Positions 51,483 through 60,621 of a DNA stretch of 64,000 bases are shown piece by piece. How positions within the stretch are numbered: position 1 is the first letter of the stretch; each line of letters starts with the position of its first letter. The stretch comes from PALSA-894 sp963734185 (GTDB lineage: Bacteria; Pseudomonadota; Alphaproteobacteria; Rhizobiales; Xanthobacteraceae), in NCBI GenBank assembly GCA_963734185.1, contig CAVTGA010000002.1, positions 186,001 to 250,000 on the forward strand, given 5' to 3'. The notes beneath the pieces are model-generated. The model was not told where the DNA came from and did not search any database. It saw only the letters and a list, made by a program, of their open reading frames with translations. Made by a program: the position numbers and the translations under genes.

Positions 51483-53318
51483 TCAGGTGTCCTCATCCGC
51501 AACGATGACGCGCGCCGACGGCGGCGTCGCATAGAGCTCCTCGACCAGCGCGGCACGGTGCTGCAGCACCATGCGCTGGTTGATCGAGCCCTTGTCGGTG
51601 ATCTCGCCGCGGTCGAGCGAGGGCGGCTCTGCCAGAAGAATGGCACGCGCAATGCGGTTGGAGCTGCCGGTGCTCGCACGCGCGAGGTCGGTCAGGCGCG
51701 CGCGCAACGCTGCGATGCTCGCCGGATCCCTGCACGCCTCGAGGTCCGGAAAGATCAGCGCGGCGAGATCGTTGCGGTCAGCGCCGGCGATCACCACGTC
51801 GCGCGCAAAGGGCGCGCAATGCGCAAGGACCTGCGCGCGTAGCGGCCCGACGCTCACCCAGGTGCCGGTCGCGAGCTTGAAGTCCTCGGCGATGCGGCCG
51901 TCGAACAAGAGGCCCTTGCGCGGCTCCGCAGCGTCGTCGAACTTGAACGCGTCGCCGAGACGATAGAAACCTTCCGCATCGAAGGCCTTGGCGGTCAGCT
52001 CCGGCTCGCGCCAATAACCCGGCGTGACATTCGGTCCGCGCACGCGCGCTTCCAGCTTGCCGTCGGCGGGGACCAGCTTGAGCTCCATGCCGACCGCCGG
52101 CAGCCCCATATTGGCGACGTTGTCGGCGTCCCAGGTGCGGCTCAACGCGAAGGGCGCGGTCTCGGTCGCGCCGAAGCCGGTGAGGAAAAGAATGTCCTCG
52201 CCGGTGGTCCGATACGCGAGCTCCTTCATCTCGTCGAACACATGCTGACCGAGCGCCGCGCCGGCGAACCACAGCATCTGCAGCCGGCTGAAGAAATTGC
52301 GGCGCAGTACGGCGTCGTCGCGCAGATAGGGCAGCAGCGCCTCGTAGCCCTTCGGCACCGTGAAATACCAGGTCGGCGCGATCTCGCGCAGATTGCGCAC
52401 CGTCGCCTCTATGGCGCCCGGCAGCGGCTTGCCGTCGTCGATGTAGAACGTGCCGCCATTGTAGAGCGTCAATCCGACGTCGTGGTTGCCGCCGGCGGTG
52501 TGGTGCCAGGGCGCCCAGTCGACCAGGACCGGCGGCTCGTCGGCGAAGAACGCGAGCGCGGTGCGGATCATCTCCTGGTTCGCACACCACATGCGTTGCG
52601 TGTTGATCACGCCCTTCGGCATGCCGGTCGAGCCGGAGGTGAACAGGATTTTTGCGACGGTGTCGGGCCCCACTGCAGCATGCGCCGCCTCGACCGCAGC
52701 GGTCGGCTCCGCCGCCAGCGCCGCGAACGGCGTGCCTCCGCCGCGCGTGGTCACGATCTCGACGCCGGGCGGCACTGCGGCTTGAATGGCGCGCGCGAAG
52801 GCGTCGCCGTCGGCCGCGAACACCAGGCCCGGCGTGAGCAGGCCGATGATGTGGCGCAGCCGGGCATGGTCGCTCGACACCAGCGAATAGGCGGGCGAGA
52901 TCGGCGCGTACGGGATGCCGGCATAGAGGGCGGCGAGACCGAGCAGCGCATGCTCGAGGTCGTTGCCGGACAGGATCGCGATCGGTCGCTCCGGCGAGAG
53001 GTCGCGCCCGAGCAGCGCCTGCGCGATGCGCCGCACCTGCGCCAGCGTCTCGGCATAAGTGATGGTGCGCCAGCCCCCCTCCCTTCCCTCCCCCGCAAGC
53101 GGGGGAGGGTTGGGGAGAGGGCGCTCTGCAATGAACACGCGGTCGGGCGCCCGCGCGGCCCAATATTCGAGGCGCTCGGTCAGCTTCGTGGGATAGGGCC
53201 CGAGCGCGTGCGGCGAGCGCAGATCGATGCTGCCGTCGGAACGGCGCTCGACCGTCACGTCCTGCGGGCCGAAGCGCACCGCGCGCGTGCGGGCGACCTT
53301 GCGCTGCGGGCTTGCCAT
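51483..53318 (-). CDS. feruloyl-CoA synthase-like AMP-dependent CoA ligase
   Basis: A 611-residue adenylate-forming enzyme. The phosphate-binding motif LFTSGSTGMPKG is at about residues 225-236; TGFGATETAP corresponds to motif A5, and RLGDAF and the C-terminal Lys region ITDKGSINQ close the fold. The overall pattern (VDWAPWHHTAGGNHDVGL, FYIDDGKPLPG) is that of feruloyl-CoA synthases, which activate hydroxycinnamates with ATP and CoA. Residues about 66-82 (RPLPNPPPLAGEGREGG) derive from an in-frame palindromic DNA repeat not expected in the family. The gene ends one base from the thiolase start. The ATG at 53318 is chosen. Confidence 0.88.
   Translation of the reverse strand: MASPQRKVARTRAVRFGPQDVTVERRSDGSIDLRSPHALGPYPTKLTERLEYWAARAPDRVFIAERPLPNPPPLAGEGREGGWRTITYAETLAQVRRIAQALLGRDLSPERPIAILSGNDLEHALLGLAALYAGIPYAPISPAYSLVSSDHARLRHIIGLLTPGLVFAADGDAFARAIQAAVPPGVEIVTTRGGGTPFAALAAEPTAAVEAAHAAVGPDTVAKILFTSGSTGMPKGVINTQRMWCANQEMIRTALAFFADEPPVLVDWAPWHHTAGGNHDVGLTLYNGGTFYIDDGKPLPGAIEATVRNLREIAPTWYFTVPKGYEALLPYLRDDAVLRRNFFSRLQMLWFAGAALGQHVFDEMKELAYRTTGEDILFLTGFGATETAPFALSRTWDADNVANMGLPAVGMELKLVPADGKLEARVRGPNVTPGYWREPELTAKAFDAEGFYRLGDAFKFDDAAEPRKGLLFDGRIAEDFKLATGTWVSVGPLRAQVLAHCAPFARDVVIAGADRNDLAALIFPDLEACRDPASIAALRARLTDLARASTGSSNRIARAILLAEPPSLDRGEITDKGSINQRMVLQHRAALVEELYATPPSARVIVADEDT
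53074..53122. repeat. palindromic repeat inserted inside the CoA-ligase gene
   Basis: Arms CCCTCCCCCGC and GCGGGGGAGGG with outer CCCTCTCCCCAACC-like sequence match the intergenic repeat family seen at 15478-15715. It adds about 17 codons without breaking the frame. Confidence 0.8.
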
Positions 53319-53335
53319 CACGTGGTCTCTTGCAT

Positions 53336-54160
53336 TCACCCGTGCCGCACCTTGGCGGCGCGCTTCTCGAGGAAGGCTAGCATGCGCTTCTTGGCCTCGT
53401 CGCTGTCCTGCGCGATCGCGGCGGTGAGCGCCTCCATCAGGTAGCCGCTGGCACGGTCCTGCTCGGCGATGCGCGGCAGCGCATGCATCACGGCGAAATT
53501 GGTGAGCGGCGAATTGGCGGCGATGCGGCGCGCCAGCGCGATGCCCTTGGCGAGCCCCTCGCCGGCGCCGGCCAGATAGTGCGAGAGACCCATGGCCTGG
53601 CCCTCCGCGGCGCCGTAGGTGCGGCCGGTGAGCATCATGTCCATCATGCGTGCGACGCCGATCAGGCGCGGCACGCGCACCGAGGCGCCGCCGCCCACGT
53701 AGATGCCGCGGCTGCCCTCGGGCAATGCGTAGAACGCGGACGGCTCGGCGACGCGTAGGTGCGCGGCGGCGGCCAGCTCGAGCCCGCCGCCGACCACCGC
53801 GCCGTGCATCACGCACACCACCGGCACGTCGCCGAACTCGATGCGGTCGAAGGCGCGGTGCCAGCTGCGCGAATGATGCACGCCTTGCTCCGCGCTGGTG
53901 GCTTTGAGCTCGCTCAGGTCGAGCCCGGCGGAAAAATGCTCGCCCGCGGCGTTGAGCACGACGGCCTTCACAGCCTTGGGGACTGACGTGAAGAATCTCT
54001 CCAGGCCGAGCACCGTCGCGTCGTTGAGCGCGTTGCGTTTTTCCGGGCGCGCGAGCGTCAGGATCGCGATCGGCCCGCGCCGCTCGACCCTGAGCGAACG
54101 CGGCAACCGCAACGCGGATTGGGAAGATCGGGGTTTTGCCATTGCCATGCTCGATGACAT
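53336..54160 (-). CDS. enoyl-CoA hydratase/isomerase family protein
   Basis: A 274-residue crotonase-fold protein. The oxyanion-hole segments are HFSAGLDLSEL (about residue 70) and MHGAVVGGGLELAAAAHLRV (about 115), and the helix YALPEGSRGIYVGGGASVRV carries the residue positions used for acid/base chemistry. The N terminus (LRVERRGPIAILTLARPEKR) is typical. It would hydrate the enoyl-CoA made from the ligase product, or act as a hydratase-lyase on feruloyl-CoA; the presence of thiolase and dehydrogenase genes favours a beta-oxidation route. It starts the main block of the minus-strand operon. Confidence 0.88.
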   Translation of the reverse strand: MSSSMAMAKPRSSQSALRLPRSLRVERRGPIAILTLARPEKRNALNDATVLGLERFFTSVPKAVKAVVLNAAGEHFSAGLDLSELKATSAEQGVHHSRSWHRAFDRIEFGDVPVVCVMHGAVVGGGLELAAAAHLRVAEPSAFYALPEGSRGIYVGGGASVRVPRLIGVARMMDMMLTGRTYGAAEGQAMGLSHYLAGAGEGLAKGIALARRIAANSPLTNFAVMHALPRIAEQDRASGYLMEALTAAIAQDSDEAKKRMLAFLEKRAAKVRHG

Positions 54161-54194
54161 TTTCAGTTGACACGGGTCAAGGGACGGATTGGTG

Positions 54195-54318
54195 CATCGA
54201 CCTCGCCCTTCGAGACGCCCGCCTTCGCTTCGCTCAGGCGAGCTCCTCAGGGTGAGGTCGCTACACACGCTACCCTCATCCTGAGGAGCGAAGGCGAAAG
54301 CCTGAGCGTCTCGAAGGA
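54195..54318. repeat. inverted intergenic repeat (CTCATCCTGAGGAGC family)
   Basis: Left arm CCTTCGAGACGC with CGAGCTCCTCAGGGTGAGG-like sequence, right arm CCCTCATCCTGAGGAGCG and GCGTCTCGAAGG, forming a long imperfect palindrome. It fills the gap between the hydratase and DUF3237 genes and differs from the REP-like and large CCCTCC families. Confidence 0.8.
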
Positions 54319-54771
54319 TCACAACACCTCGAACACATCCAACCGCACCGCGTTCGGCTCGCGCGCGCCGCGCGCCAGGCAGAGCGTGCGGTTCATCCAG
54401 GCGAGGCCGGCATCGGAGGTCTCGAACCGCATCGCGGTGCGGAAATAGTAGAGCTCGGCCGCGACCGCTTCGCCGCGGGCGAGCTTGGCCATCAGCTCCG
54501 GCGGACCGTGGCGCACGCCCTTGCTGTCGACCAGCACGCGCCCTCCGGAATCCGCCTCGATGGTGTAGCGCGCGTGGATGTCGGCCATGCCGTCCGGGCA
54601 GACGATCTGCCAGTCGGCGCCGCCGGGCAGGATGCGGCCGCTCAGCCGTGCACCTTCGACCCGCCCGCCGAGGATGTTGATCACGCGCCGCTCGCCGAAC
54701 GGCGTCACCCCGAGCGACATGATTTCGGCGAGCTCGGCATGGATGCGGAAGATCGGTTCGGGCGACAGCAT
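54319..54771 (-). CDS. DUF3237 family protein
   Basis: A 150-residue protein of the DUF3237 family: FRIHAELAEIMSLGVTPFGE, RVINILGGRVEGARLSGRIL, GGADWQIVCPDG and FRTAMRFETSD are the conserved stretches of this small beta-barrel. The function is unknown; family genes often accompany aromatic-acid or CoA-thioester catabolism, as here. It is the first gene of the minus-strand cluster, divergent from the TAXI-TRAP operon. Confidence 0.85.
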   Translation of the reverse strand: MLSPEPIFRIHAELAEIMSLGVTPFGERRVINILGGRVEGARLSGRILPGGADWQIVCPDGMADIHARYTIEADSGGRVLVDSKGVRHGPPELMAKLARGEAVAAELYYFRTAMRFETSDAGLAWMNRTLCLARGAREPNAVRLDVFEVL

Positions 54772-54884
54772 GGCTCACCTCCTCAAGCGGTCCGCGGCGC
54801 GGCAATGGGCCGTGTTGTAAGCTGATCTTCCGTCGCGTAGGAGATGGCTCAAGACGACGAAGAAGAAATGCCAGGGAGGACGAC

Positions 54885-55838
54885 ATGAACAGGCTTTTCG
54901 CGGCATCGCTCGGTCTCCTGCTCGGCCTCGGCCCGGCCGGCGCGCAGCCGCTCGGCATCGGCACCAGCCCGCAAGGCACGATGGTGTACACGCTCGGCGC
55001 CACGCTCTCCAAGGCGCTGGCCGAGAGCGCCGGCATGCAGTCGCGGGTGCAGCCGCAGAGCGGCACCGGCACCATGGTGCCGCTGGTCAATTCCGGCGAG
55101 ATCGATATCGGCTTCTGCAATGCGCGCGAGTTCTACGACTCGTTCCATGGCGTCGGCTCGTCCGACAAGCGGCCGAACAAGAACCTGCGCGCCATCTCGG
55201 TGCTGTTCCCGCTGCAGGTCGCGCTGCTGGTGCGCAACGACTCTCCCATCAAGTCGGCCAAGGACCTGAAGGGGAAGAGCATCTCGTACGGCTATGCCAG
55301 CCAGGAGGTGATCCGCATCCTGGTGGACGGCATGCTGGCCAACGCCGGGCTCACGGTTGCCGACATGAAGCCGGTGCTGGTGCCGAACCTGATCCGCGGC
55401 GTGGACGAGTTGATCGCCGGCCGCGTGGATGTCGCATTCTTCGCCATCGGACAGGCCAAGGTCGCCGAGGCCGACGCCGCGGTGGGCGTGCGCTTCCTGC
55501 CGGTGGACGACAGCCCCGCGGCGGTGGATGCCATGCTCAAGGTGGTGCAGGTCGGCTATGTCGACACGGTCGCGCCGGCGCCGAACCGGCCGGGCGTACG
55601 CGAGCCGATCAAGGTGGCGCACTACGACTACATCGCGTTCGCCAACAAGGACGTGCCGGCCGAGCGGGTCAAGACCATCACCCGCGTGCTGGCCGAGCAG
55701 CGCGACGCCATGGCGCAGAGCCTGCCGCTGTTCCGCGCGCTGAAGCCCGAGCGGATGTATTCGGGCAAGCTGCAAGTGCCGTATCACGACGGCGCCATTG
55801 CCTATTACAATGAGAAGGGCATCAAGCAGGCGCAGTAG
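54885..55838 (+). CDS. TAXI-family TRAP transporter substrate-binding protein
   Basis: A 317-residue periplasmic protein with a signal peptide ending at AGA near residue 20. The TAXI fold shows in IGTSPQGTMVYTLGATLSKA, QSGTGTMVPLVNSGEIDIG, and KDLKGKSISYGYASQEVIRI. GGAGGACGAC stands before the ATG. It delivers its ligand (in the family often glutamate-like or aromatic acids) to the fused permease encoded two genes downstream. It opens the operon 54885-62304. Confidence 0.9.
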   Translation: MNRLFAASLGLLLGLGPAGAQPLGIGTSPQGTMVYTLGATLSKALAESAGMQSRVQPQSGTGTMVPLVNSGEIDIGFCNAREFYDSFHGVGSSDKRPNKNLRAISVLFPLQVALLVRNDSPIKSAKDLKGKSISYGYASQEVIRILVDGMLANAGLTVADMKPVLVPNLIRGVDELIAGRVDVAFFAIGQAKVAEADAAVGVRFLPVDDSPAAVDAMLKVVQVGYVDTVAPAPNRPGVREPIKVAHYDYIAFANKDVPAERVKTITRVLAEQRDAMAQSLPLFRALKPERMYSGKLQVPYHDGAIAYYNEKGIKQAQ

Positions 55839-55884
55839 TGCTTGCCTGTCCCGGGCGCTGGCGCCCGGGGCACAAGGAGTAGCC

Positions 55885-57594
55885 GTGAACGACAAGACCA
55901 ATCCGCGCGCCGACCGCAAGCTCATCGCCGGCGAAGTGTTCCTGCGCGCGCTCGCCGAGCACGGCGTCGATTATTTTTTCGCCAATCCCGGCACCGACTT
56001 CCCGCCCATCGTCGAAGCGTTCACGCGTGGGCGCGAGCGCAACGCCAAGCTGCCGCGGCCGGTGCTGGTGCCGCACGAGAACCTCGCGGTCGCCATGGCG
56101 CACGGTGCCTATGTGATGACCGGGCGGCCGCAGGCCGTGATGGTCCACGTCAATGTCGGCACCGGCAACACCATCAACAATCTGATCAACCTGGCGCGCG
56201 ACCGCGTGCCGTTGATCCTCGCGGCCGGGCGCACGCCGATCACCGAGAAGGGCAGCTTCGGCTCGCGCTCCAGGCAGATCCACTGGGGCCAGGAGATGTT
56301 CGACCAGGCCGGCATGGTGCGCGAGATGGTCAAGTGGGACTACGAGCTGCGCATGCCCGAACAAATCGCCGACGTGGTGGCGCGTGCGCACGAGGTCGCA
56401 ATGACCTCGCCGCGCGGGCCGGTCTATCTGGTGCTGCCGCGCGAACCGCTGTCGGCTTCGCTCGCCGAGCCGCCAGCGAGTCCTCCGCGTCCAGTCGCGG
56501 CGGCGCCGCATCCCGATCCGGCCGCGATCGAGCAGCTTGCCGCCTGGATCGCGCAAGCCAAGCGCCCACTGATCATCACCGCGGGACCCGGCATCGACAC
56601 GAACGCCGTCGCTGCGCTGGCCAAGCTCGCCGAGCGCGCCGCGATCGCGGTGTGCTGCCACAACCCGCGCTCCGTCGCTTTGCCGTCGCGCCATCCGATG
56701 CATGCGGGGTTCGACTCCGGGCCGCTGGTGGGCGAGGCCGATCTGATCATCGTGATCGAGAGCGATGCGCCGTGGTATCCGGCGGCGCAGCAGCCTGGCG
56801 CCGGCTGCCGCGTCGTGCATATCGGCGAAGACCCGGCGTTCGTGCGCCATCCGATGCGCAACTTTCCGACCGACCTGTCGATCGCCGCGACCGTGGCCAC
56901 GGCGCTGACCGCGCTCGACGCGGCGCTCGCGCGCGCGAAGCTCGACACGGCGAAAGTCGACGCGCGCCGCGCCAGGTTCGCCGAGCGCCACGATGCGCGC
57001 CGCGCCAAGATGGCGCAGCAGGGCCAAGGCGGCGACCACATCACGGCGGCGCATTTCAGCCGCGCGGTCGGCGAGGCGGTCGGCGCGGATGCCATCATCT
57101 TCAACGAGTATCCGTTGAGCCTCGACCACTGCCCGCGCGAGCAGCCCGGCACGTTCTACGGGCTGAGCACGGCCGGCGGCCTCGGCTGGGGCCTCGGCGC
57201 GGCGCTCGGCGCCAAGCTGGCGGCGCCGGACAGGTTCGTCGTCGCGACCATCGGCGACGGCGCCTACATGTTCGCCAACCCGACGGTCGGCCATTGGGTG
57301 TCGGCGAAATTCGGCCTGCCGACCCTGACGGTGATCTACAACAACAGCCGCTACGGCGCGGTCCGGCGCGCGACACTCTCGATGTTCAAGGACGGGGCGG
57401 CCGGCGAAGACGACGGCCGCTTCCTCGCCGATCTCGATCCGAGCCCGGCGTTCGAGCAACTGGTGCGCGTGCAGGGCGGGCACGGCGAGCGGGTCGAGCG
57501 GCCCGAGGACCTCGCGCCCGCGCTGGCGCGCGCCCGCGACGCGGTGCTCAATGACCGCCGGCAGGCGCTGGTCAACGTCATCTGCCCGACCTAG
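55885..57594 (+). CDS. thiamine-diphosphate-dependent enzyme (acetolactate-synthase-like superfamily)
   Basis: A 569-residue protein starting with GTG at 55885, six bases after AAGGAG. It has the three-domain layout of the TPP family: an N-terminal pyrimidine-binding domain with the catalytic Glu (VPHENLAVAMAHG), a central domain (residues 215-370), and a C-terminal diphosphate-binding domain with the GDG motif (VATIGDGAYMFANP, then YNNSRYGAVR). Family members decarboxylate or ligate 2-keto acids. It is not clearly one of the named enzymes such as benzoylformate decarboxylase or oxalyl-CoA decarboxylase. Its position between transporter genes suggests action on the imported acid. Confidence 0.85.
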   Translation: MNDKTNPRADRKLIAGEVFLRALAEHGVDYFFANPGTDFPPIVEAFTRGRERNAKLPRPVLVPHENLAVAMAHGAYVMTGRPQAVMVHVNVGTGNTINNLINLARDRVPLILAAGRTPITEKGSFGSRSRQIHWGQEMFDQAGMVREMVKWDYELRMPEQIADVVARAHEVAMTSPRGPVYLVLPREPLSASLAEPPASPPRPVAAAPHPDPAAIEQLAAWIAQAKRPLIITAGPGIDTNAVAALAKLAERAAIAVCCHNPRSVALPSRHPMHAGFDSGPLVGEADLIIVIESDAPWYPAAQQPGAGCRVVHIGEDPAFVRHPMRNFPTDLSIAATVATALTALDAALARAKLDTAKVDARRARFAERHDARRAKMAQQGQGGDHITAAHFSRAVGEAVGADAIIFNEYPLSLDHCPREQPGTFYGLSTAGGLGWGLGAALGAKLAAPDRFVVATIGDGAYMFANPTVGHWVSAKFGLPTLTVIYNNSRYGAVRRATLSMFKDGAAGEDDGRFLADLDPSPAFEQLVRVQGGHGERVERPEDLAPALARARDAVLNDRRQALVNVICPT

Positions 57595-57596
57595 GA

Positions 57597-59552
57597 ATGA
57601 TGCGGCTCGTCAATCCGGTGATGCTCGCGCTGCGTGCCGCGCTCATCGCGATCGTGGCCGCGTGGATCCTGAACGTTCCGGGCCGGCTGCAGATCCCGCT
57701 GTTCACCGAGCAGATGCTGGTGGCGGTGCTCGGCATCTCGCTCGCGCTCACCTTCCTCACCTTCCCGCTTGGCGGCGGCAAGACCGGCGAGGAAGCAGTC
57801 GCCACGGCGCTGCTGGAGGGCAGCAAGCCGGCAGCCGGTTGGATCGACGTCATCCTGGCGGCGGCCGCGTTTGTCAGTTGCCTCTACGTCGCCATTCGGT
57901 ATCCGGCGCTGATCCGCGAACTGGTCGATCGCCCCTGGTACGGCGTGCTGGTCGCGAGCGTGATCGTGCTGCTGGTGTTCGAAGCGAGCCGGCGCGTGAC
58001 CGGACTTGCGCTGATCCTGATCGTGCTCGCGCTCTGCGCCCACGCGCTGCTCGGCTATATGCTGCCCGAGGCGTTCGCCAGCCGGCCGGTATCGCTGTCG
58101 CGCCTCGTGGTCTATCTCGGCATCGACACCAATGCGCTGCTCGGCAACACGCTGCAGATCGCCGTGGTGGTGGTGGTTCCGTTCATCATCATGGGACAGG
58201 TGCTGACGCGCTGCGGCGGCGCCGACTTCTTCGCCGATCTCGCCGCCGCGCTGATGGGCCGCTTCCGCGGCGGCGCCGCCAAGATCGCGGTGTTCGGATC
58301 GGCGCTGTTCGGCATGGTCTCGGGCAGCGCGGTCGCCAACGTCGCGAGCGTCGGCACCATCACGATTCCGCTGATGAAGCGCGCCGGCTTCCCGCCGCAT
58401 ATCGCCGGCGCGATCGAGGCGGTCGGCTCCACCGGCGGGCAGATCGCGCCGCCGGTCATGGGCGCCGCCGCGTTCCTGATGGCCGAGTATCTGCAGGTGC
58501 CCTACGCCAGCGTCATGGTCGCCGCCATCATCCCGGCGTTCCTGTTCTATGCGGCGCTGTTCATCCAGGTGGATCTGGAATCTGCCAAGCGCGGCATCGT
58601 CGGCGCGCCGCGCGCGACCTTGCCCTCGGTCTGGTCCGTGCTGCGCGAGGGCTGGCACTTCCTCATCCCGTTCGCGGTGCTGGTCGGCGGCCTGTTGTGG
58701 TGGAACCTGGAAGCCGAGTACGCCGCGCTGCTCGCGACCGGTGTCCTCATCCTGCTGTCGGTGACCATCAGGCACAAAGGCCGCCGCCTCGGCCTGGGCG
58801 AGGCCGTCGGCGCGGTGGTGTCGGCGGGCGGCGCGGTGGTCGACATCATCGCCATCACGGCGGTCGCCGGGATTCTCATCGGCGCCATGACCATCACCGG
58901 CGTGACCTTCTCGCTGACACAACAGCTGCTGAGCGTCAGCGGCGGCAGCCTGGGACTCTTGCTCGTCATCACGGCTTTCGCCTCGTTCCTGCTCGGCCTG
59001 CCGTTGCCGACGGTCGGGGTCTACGTCATCCTGGCGACGCTCGCCGCCCCCGCGCTGGTGCAGGCCGGCATCTCGCCGATGCAAGCGCACCTGTTCGTGC
59101 TGTTCAACGGCATCCTCGGCATGGTCACGCCGCCGGTGGCGCTCGCGGCGTTCGCGGCCGCGACCATCGCCAAGTCGGACCAGTGGCGCACCGGCTGGTC
59201 GGCGACGCGCATGAGCTGGTGCGCCTACTTCATCCCGTTCCTATTCGTCTATTCGCCGGCGCTGATCATGCGCGGGAGCTGGTTCGAGATCGCCATCGCC
59301 TTCACCGACGCGATGCTGGGTATCTTCATGGGCACGCTCGCGGTGGTCGGATATTTCATGGCGCCGATCCCGTTCGGCTACCGCCTCGCCTACGCGGTCG
59401 TCGCCGGCATGGTGCTCATGCCGTCCAATGCCTTCCCCGGCGCCGGCTCAGTCGGCATGATCGGCGCCGTCGCGGCGTTGGCGGCAGTCGCGCGCGAGGT
59501 GGTGCGCGGAAGGGCACCGGCGCTATCATCCAAGTCCTCGCTGCCACCCTGA
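57597..59552 (+). CDS. TRAP transporter fused permease (DctQ-DctM type, TAXI associated)
   Basis: A 651-residue inner-membrane protein joining a four-helix small subunit (residues 1-130) to a large DctM-like part. Signature segments are VYLGIDTNALLGNTLQIAVV, GSALFGMVSGSAVANVASVG, FPPHIAGAIEAVGSTGGQIA and FLLGLPLPTVGVYVILATLA, all typical of the fused TRAP permeases that serve TAXI binding proteins. It begins three bases after the TPP-enzyme gene. Confidence 0.92.
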   Translation: MMRLVNPVMLALRAALIAIVAAWILNVPGRLQIPLFTEQMLVAVLGISLALTFLTFPLGGGKTGEEAVATALLEGSKPAAGWIDVILAAAAFVSCLYVAIRYPALIRELVDRPWYGVLVASVIVLLVFEASRRVTGLALILIVLALCAHALLGYMLPEAFASRPVSLSRLVVYLGIDTNALLGNTLQIAVVVVVPFIIMGQVLTRCGGADFFADLAAALMGRFRGGAAKIAVFGSALFGMVSGSAVANVASVGTITIPLMKRAGFPPHIAGAIEAVGSTGGQIAPPVMGAAAFLMAEYLQVPYASVMVAAIIPAFLFYAALFIQVDLESAKRGIVGAPRATLPSVWSVLREGWHFLIPFAVLVGGLLWWNLEAEYAALLATGVLILLSVTIRHKGRRLGLGEAVGAVVSAGGAVVDIIAITAVAGILIGAMTITGVTFSLTQQLLSVSGGSLGLLLVITAFASFLLGLPLPTVGVYVILATLAAPALVQAGISPMQAHLFVLFNGILGMVTPPVALAAFAAATIAKSDQWRTGWSATRMSWCAYFIPFLFVYSPALIMRGSWFEIAIAFTDAMLGIFMGTLAVVGYFMAPIPFGYRLAYAVVAGMVLMPSNAFPGAGSVGMIGAVAALAAVAREVVRGRAPALSSKSSLPP

Positions 59553-59600
59553 GCCGCACCTCTCGACCCAAGAGCAACCGAACGGAGCTTTGCAAATCCG

Positions 59601-60614
59601 ATGCGCATCGACGCGTACACCCACTTTTTCCCCGCGAAATATTTCGAGCAGCTTGTCGCCAGCAAAGTGCCGGACATCGGCAAGCGCGTGCGCGAGGTGC
59701 CGGCGATCCACGACCTCGAGGTCCGCCGCAGGGTGGTCGGCTCGTTCCCGGACTACCGGCAGATCATCTCGGTGGCGTTGCCGCCGATCGGCACCTACGT
59801 TCCGCCCGACAAGGCCGAGGCCGTGGCGCGCATCGCCAATGACGGGCTGGCCGAGCTGTGCCGGAAACATCCCGACGCGTTCGCCGGCTTCGTCGCCGAG
59901 GTGCCGCTGACCGCGCCGGACGCCGGCGCGCGCGAAAGCGAGCGCGCCATCAAGGACCTCGGCGCCTGCGGCGTGCAGATCGTCACCAACGTCAACGGCA
60001 AGCCGCTCGACCGCCCGGAGTTCGTGCCGTTCTTCGAGAAGATGAATGCGCTCAGGCTACCGGTGTGGGTGCACCCGACCCGCACCGCGGCGACGCCGGA
60101 CTACGCCGACGAGAAAAAGTCGCTGTACGAGATCTGGTGGACGTTCGGCTGGTCGTACGAGACCGCGGTGTTCATGAGCCGCATGGTGTTCTCCAAGACG
60201 CTCGACCGCTATCCCGACCTGAAGATCATCGTGCACCACTTCGGCGGCATCGTGCCGATGCTCGAAGGTCGCATCGGGCCGGGCTGGGACCAGCTCGGCG
60301 CGCGCACCTCGGACGAGGACTACGGCGCGCTGCTCAAATCGTTGAACAAGCGCCCGCTCGACTACTTCAAGCAGGACTTCTACGCCGACACCGCGGTGTT
60401 CGGCGGCGAGGGCGCGACCATCGCCGGCATGATGTTCTATCCGCTGGAGAAGATCGTGTTCGCGTCCGACTGCCCGTTCGATCCCGAGAAGGGGACGATG
60501 TACATCCGCGAGACCTTGCGCTTGGTCAACAAGCTCGACCTCACCAAAGAGCAGCGCGATCAGGTCTACTACAAGAACCTGGAACGGATCACCGGCAAGA
60601 CGTTCGTGAAGTGA
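59601..60614 (+). CDS. amidohydrolase-2 family protein (ACMSD-like decarboxylase/hydrolase)
   Basis: A 337-residue TIM-barrel metal enzyme of the amidohydrolase_2 family, which holds ACMSD and resorcylate decarboxylases. The N-terminal metal motif reads AYTHFFP, with His8 but Tyr6 where HxH is usual. Later ligands are WVHPTR (about residue 156), IVHHFGG (about 214) and FASDCPFDPE (Asp near 290). The C terminus NLERITGKTFVK has the usual closing pattern in which a gene-final helix covers the barrel. In the operon it may decarboxylate or hydrolyse a ring-cleavage or keto acid produced by the TPP enzyme. Confidence 0.87.
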   Translation: MRIDAYTHFFPAKYFEQLVASKVPDIGKRVREVPAIHDLEVRRRVVGSFPDYRQIISVALPPIGTYVPPDKAEAVARIANDGLAELCRKHPDAFAGFVAEVPLTAPDAGARESERAIKDLGACGVQIVTNVNGKPLDRPEFVPFFEKMNALRLPVWVHPTRTAATPDYADEKKSLYEIWWTFGWSYETAVFMSRMVFSKTLDRYPDLKIIVHHFGGIVPMLEGRIGPGWDQLGARTSDEDYGALLKSLNKRPLDYFKQDFYADTAVFGGEGATIAGMMFYPLEKIVFASDCPFDPEKGTMYIRETLRLVNKLDLTKEQRDQVYYKNLERITGKTFVK

Positions 60615-60621
60615 GGATCAC

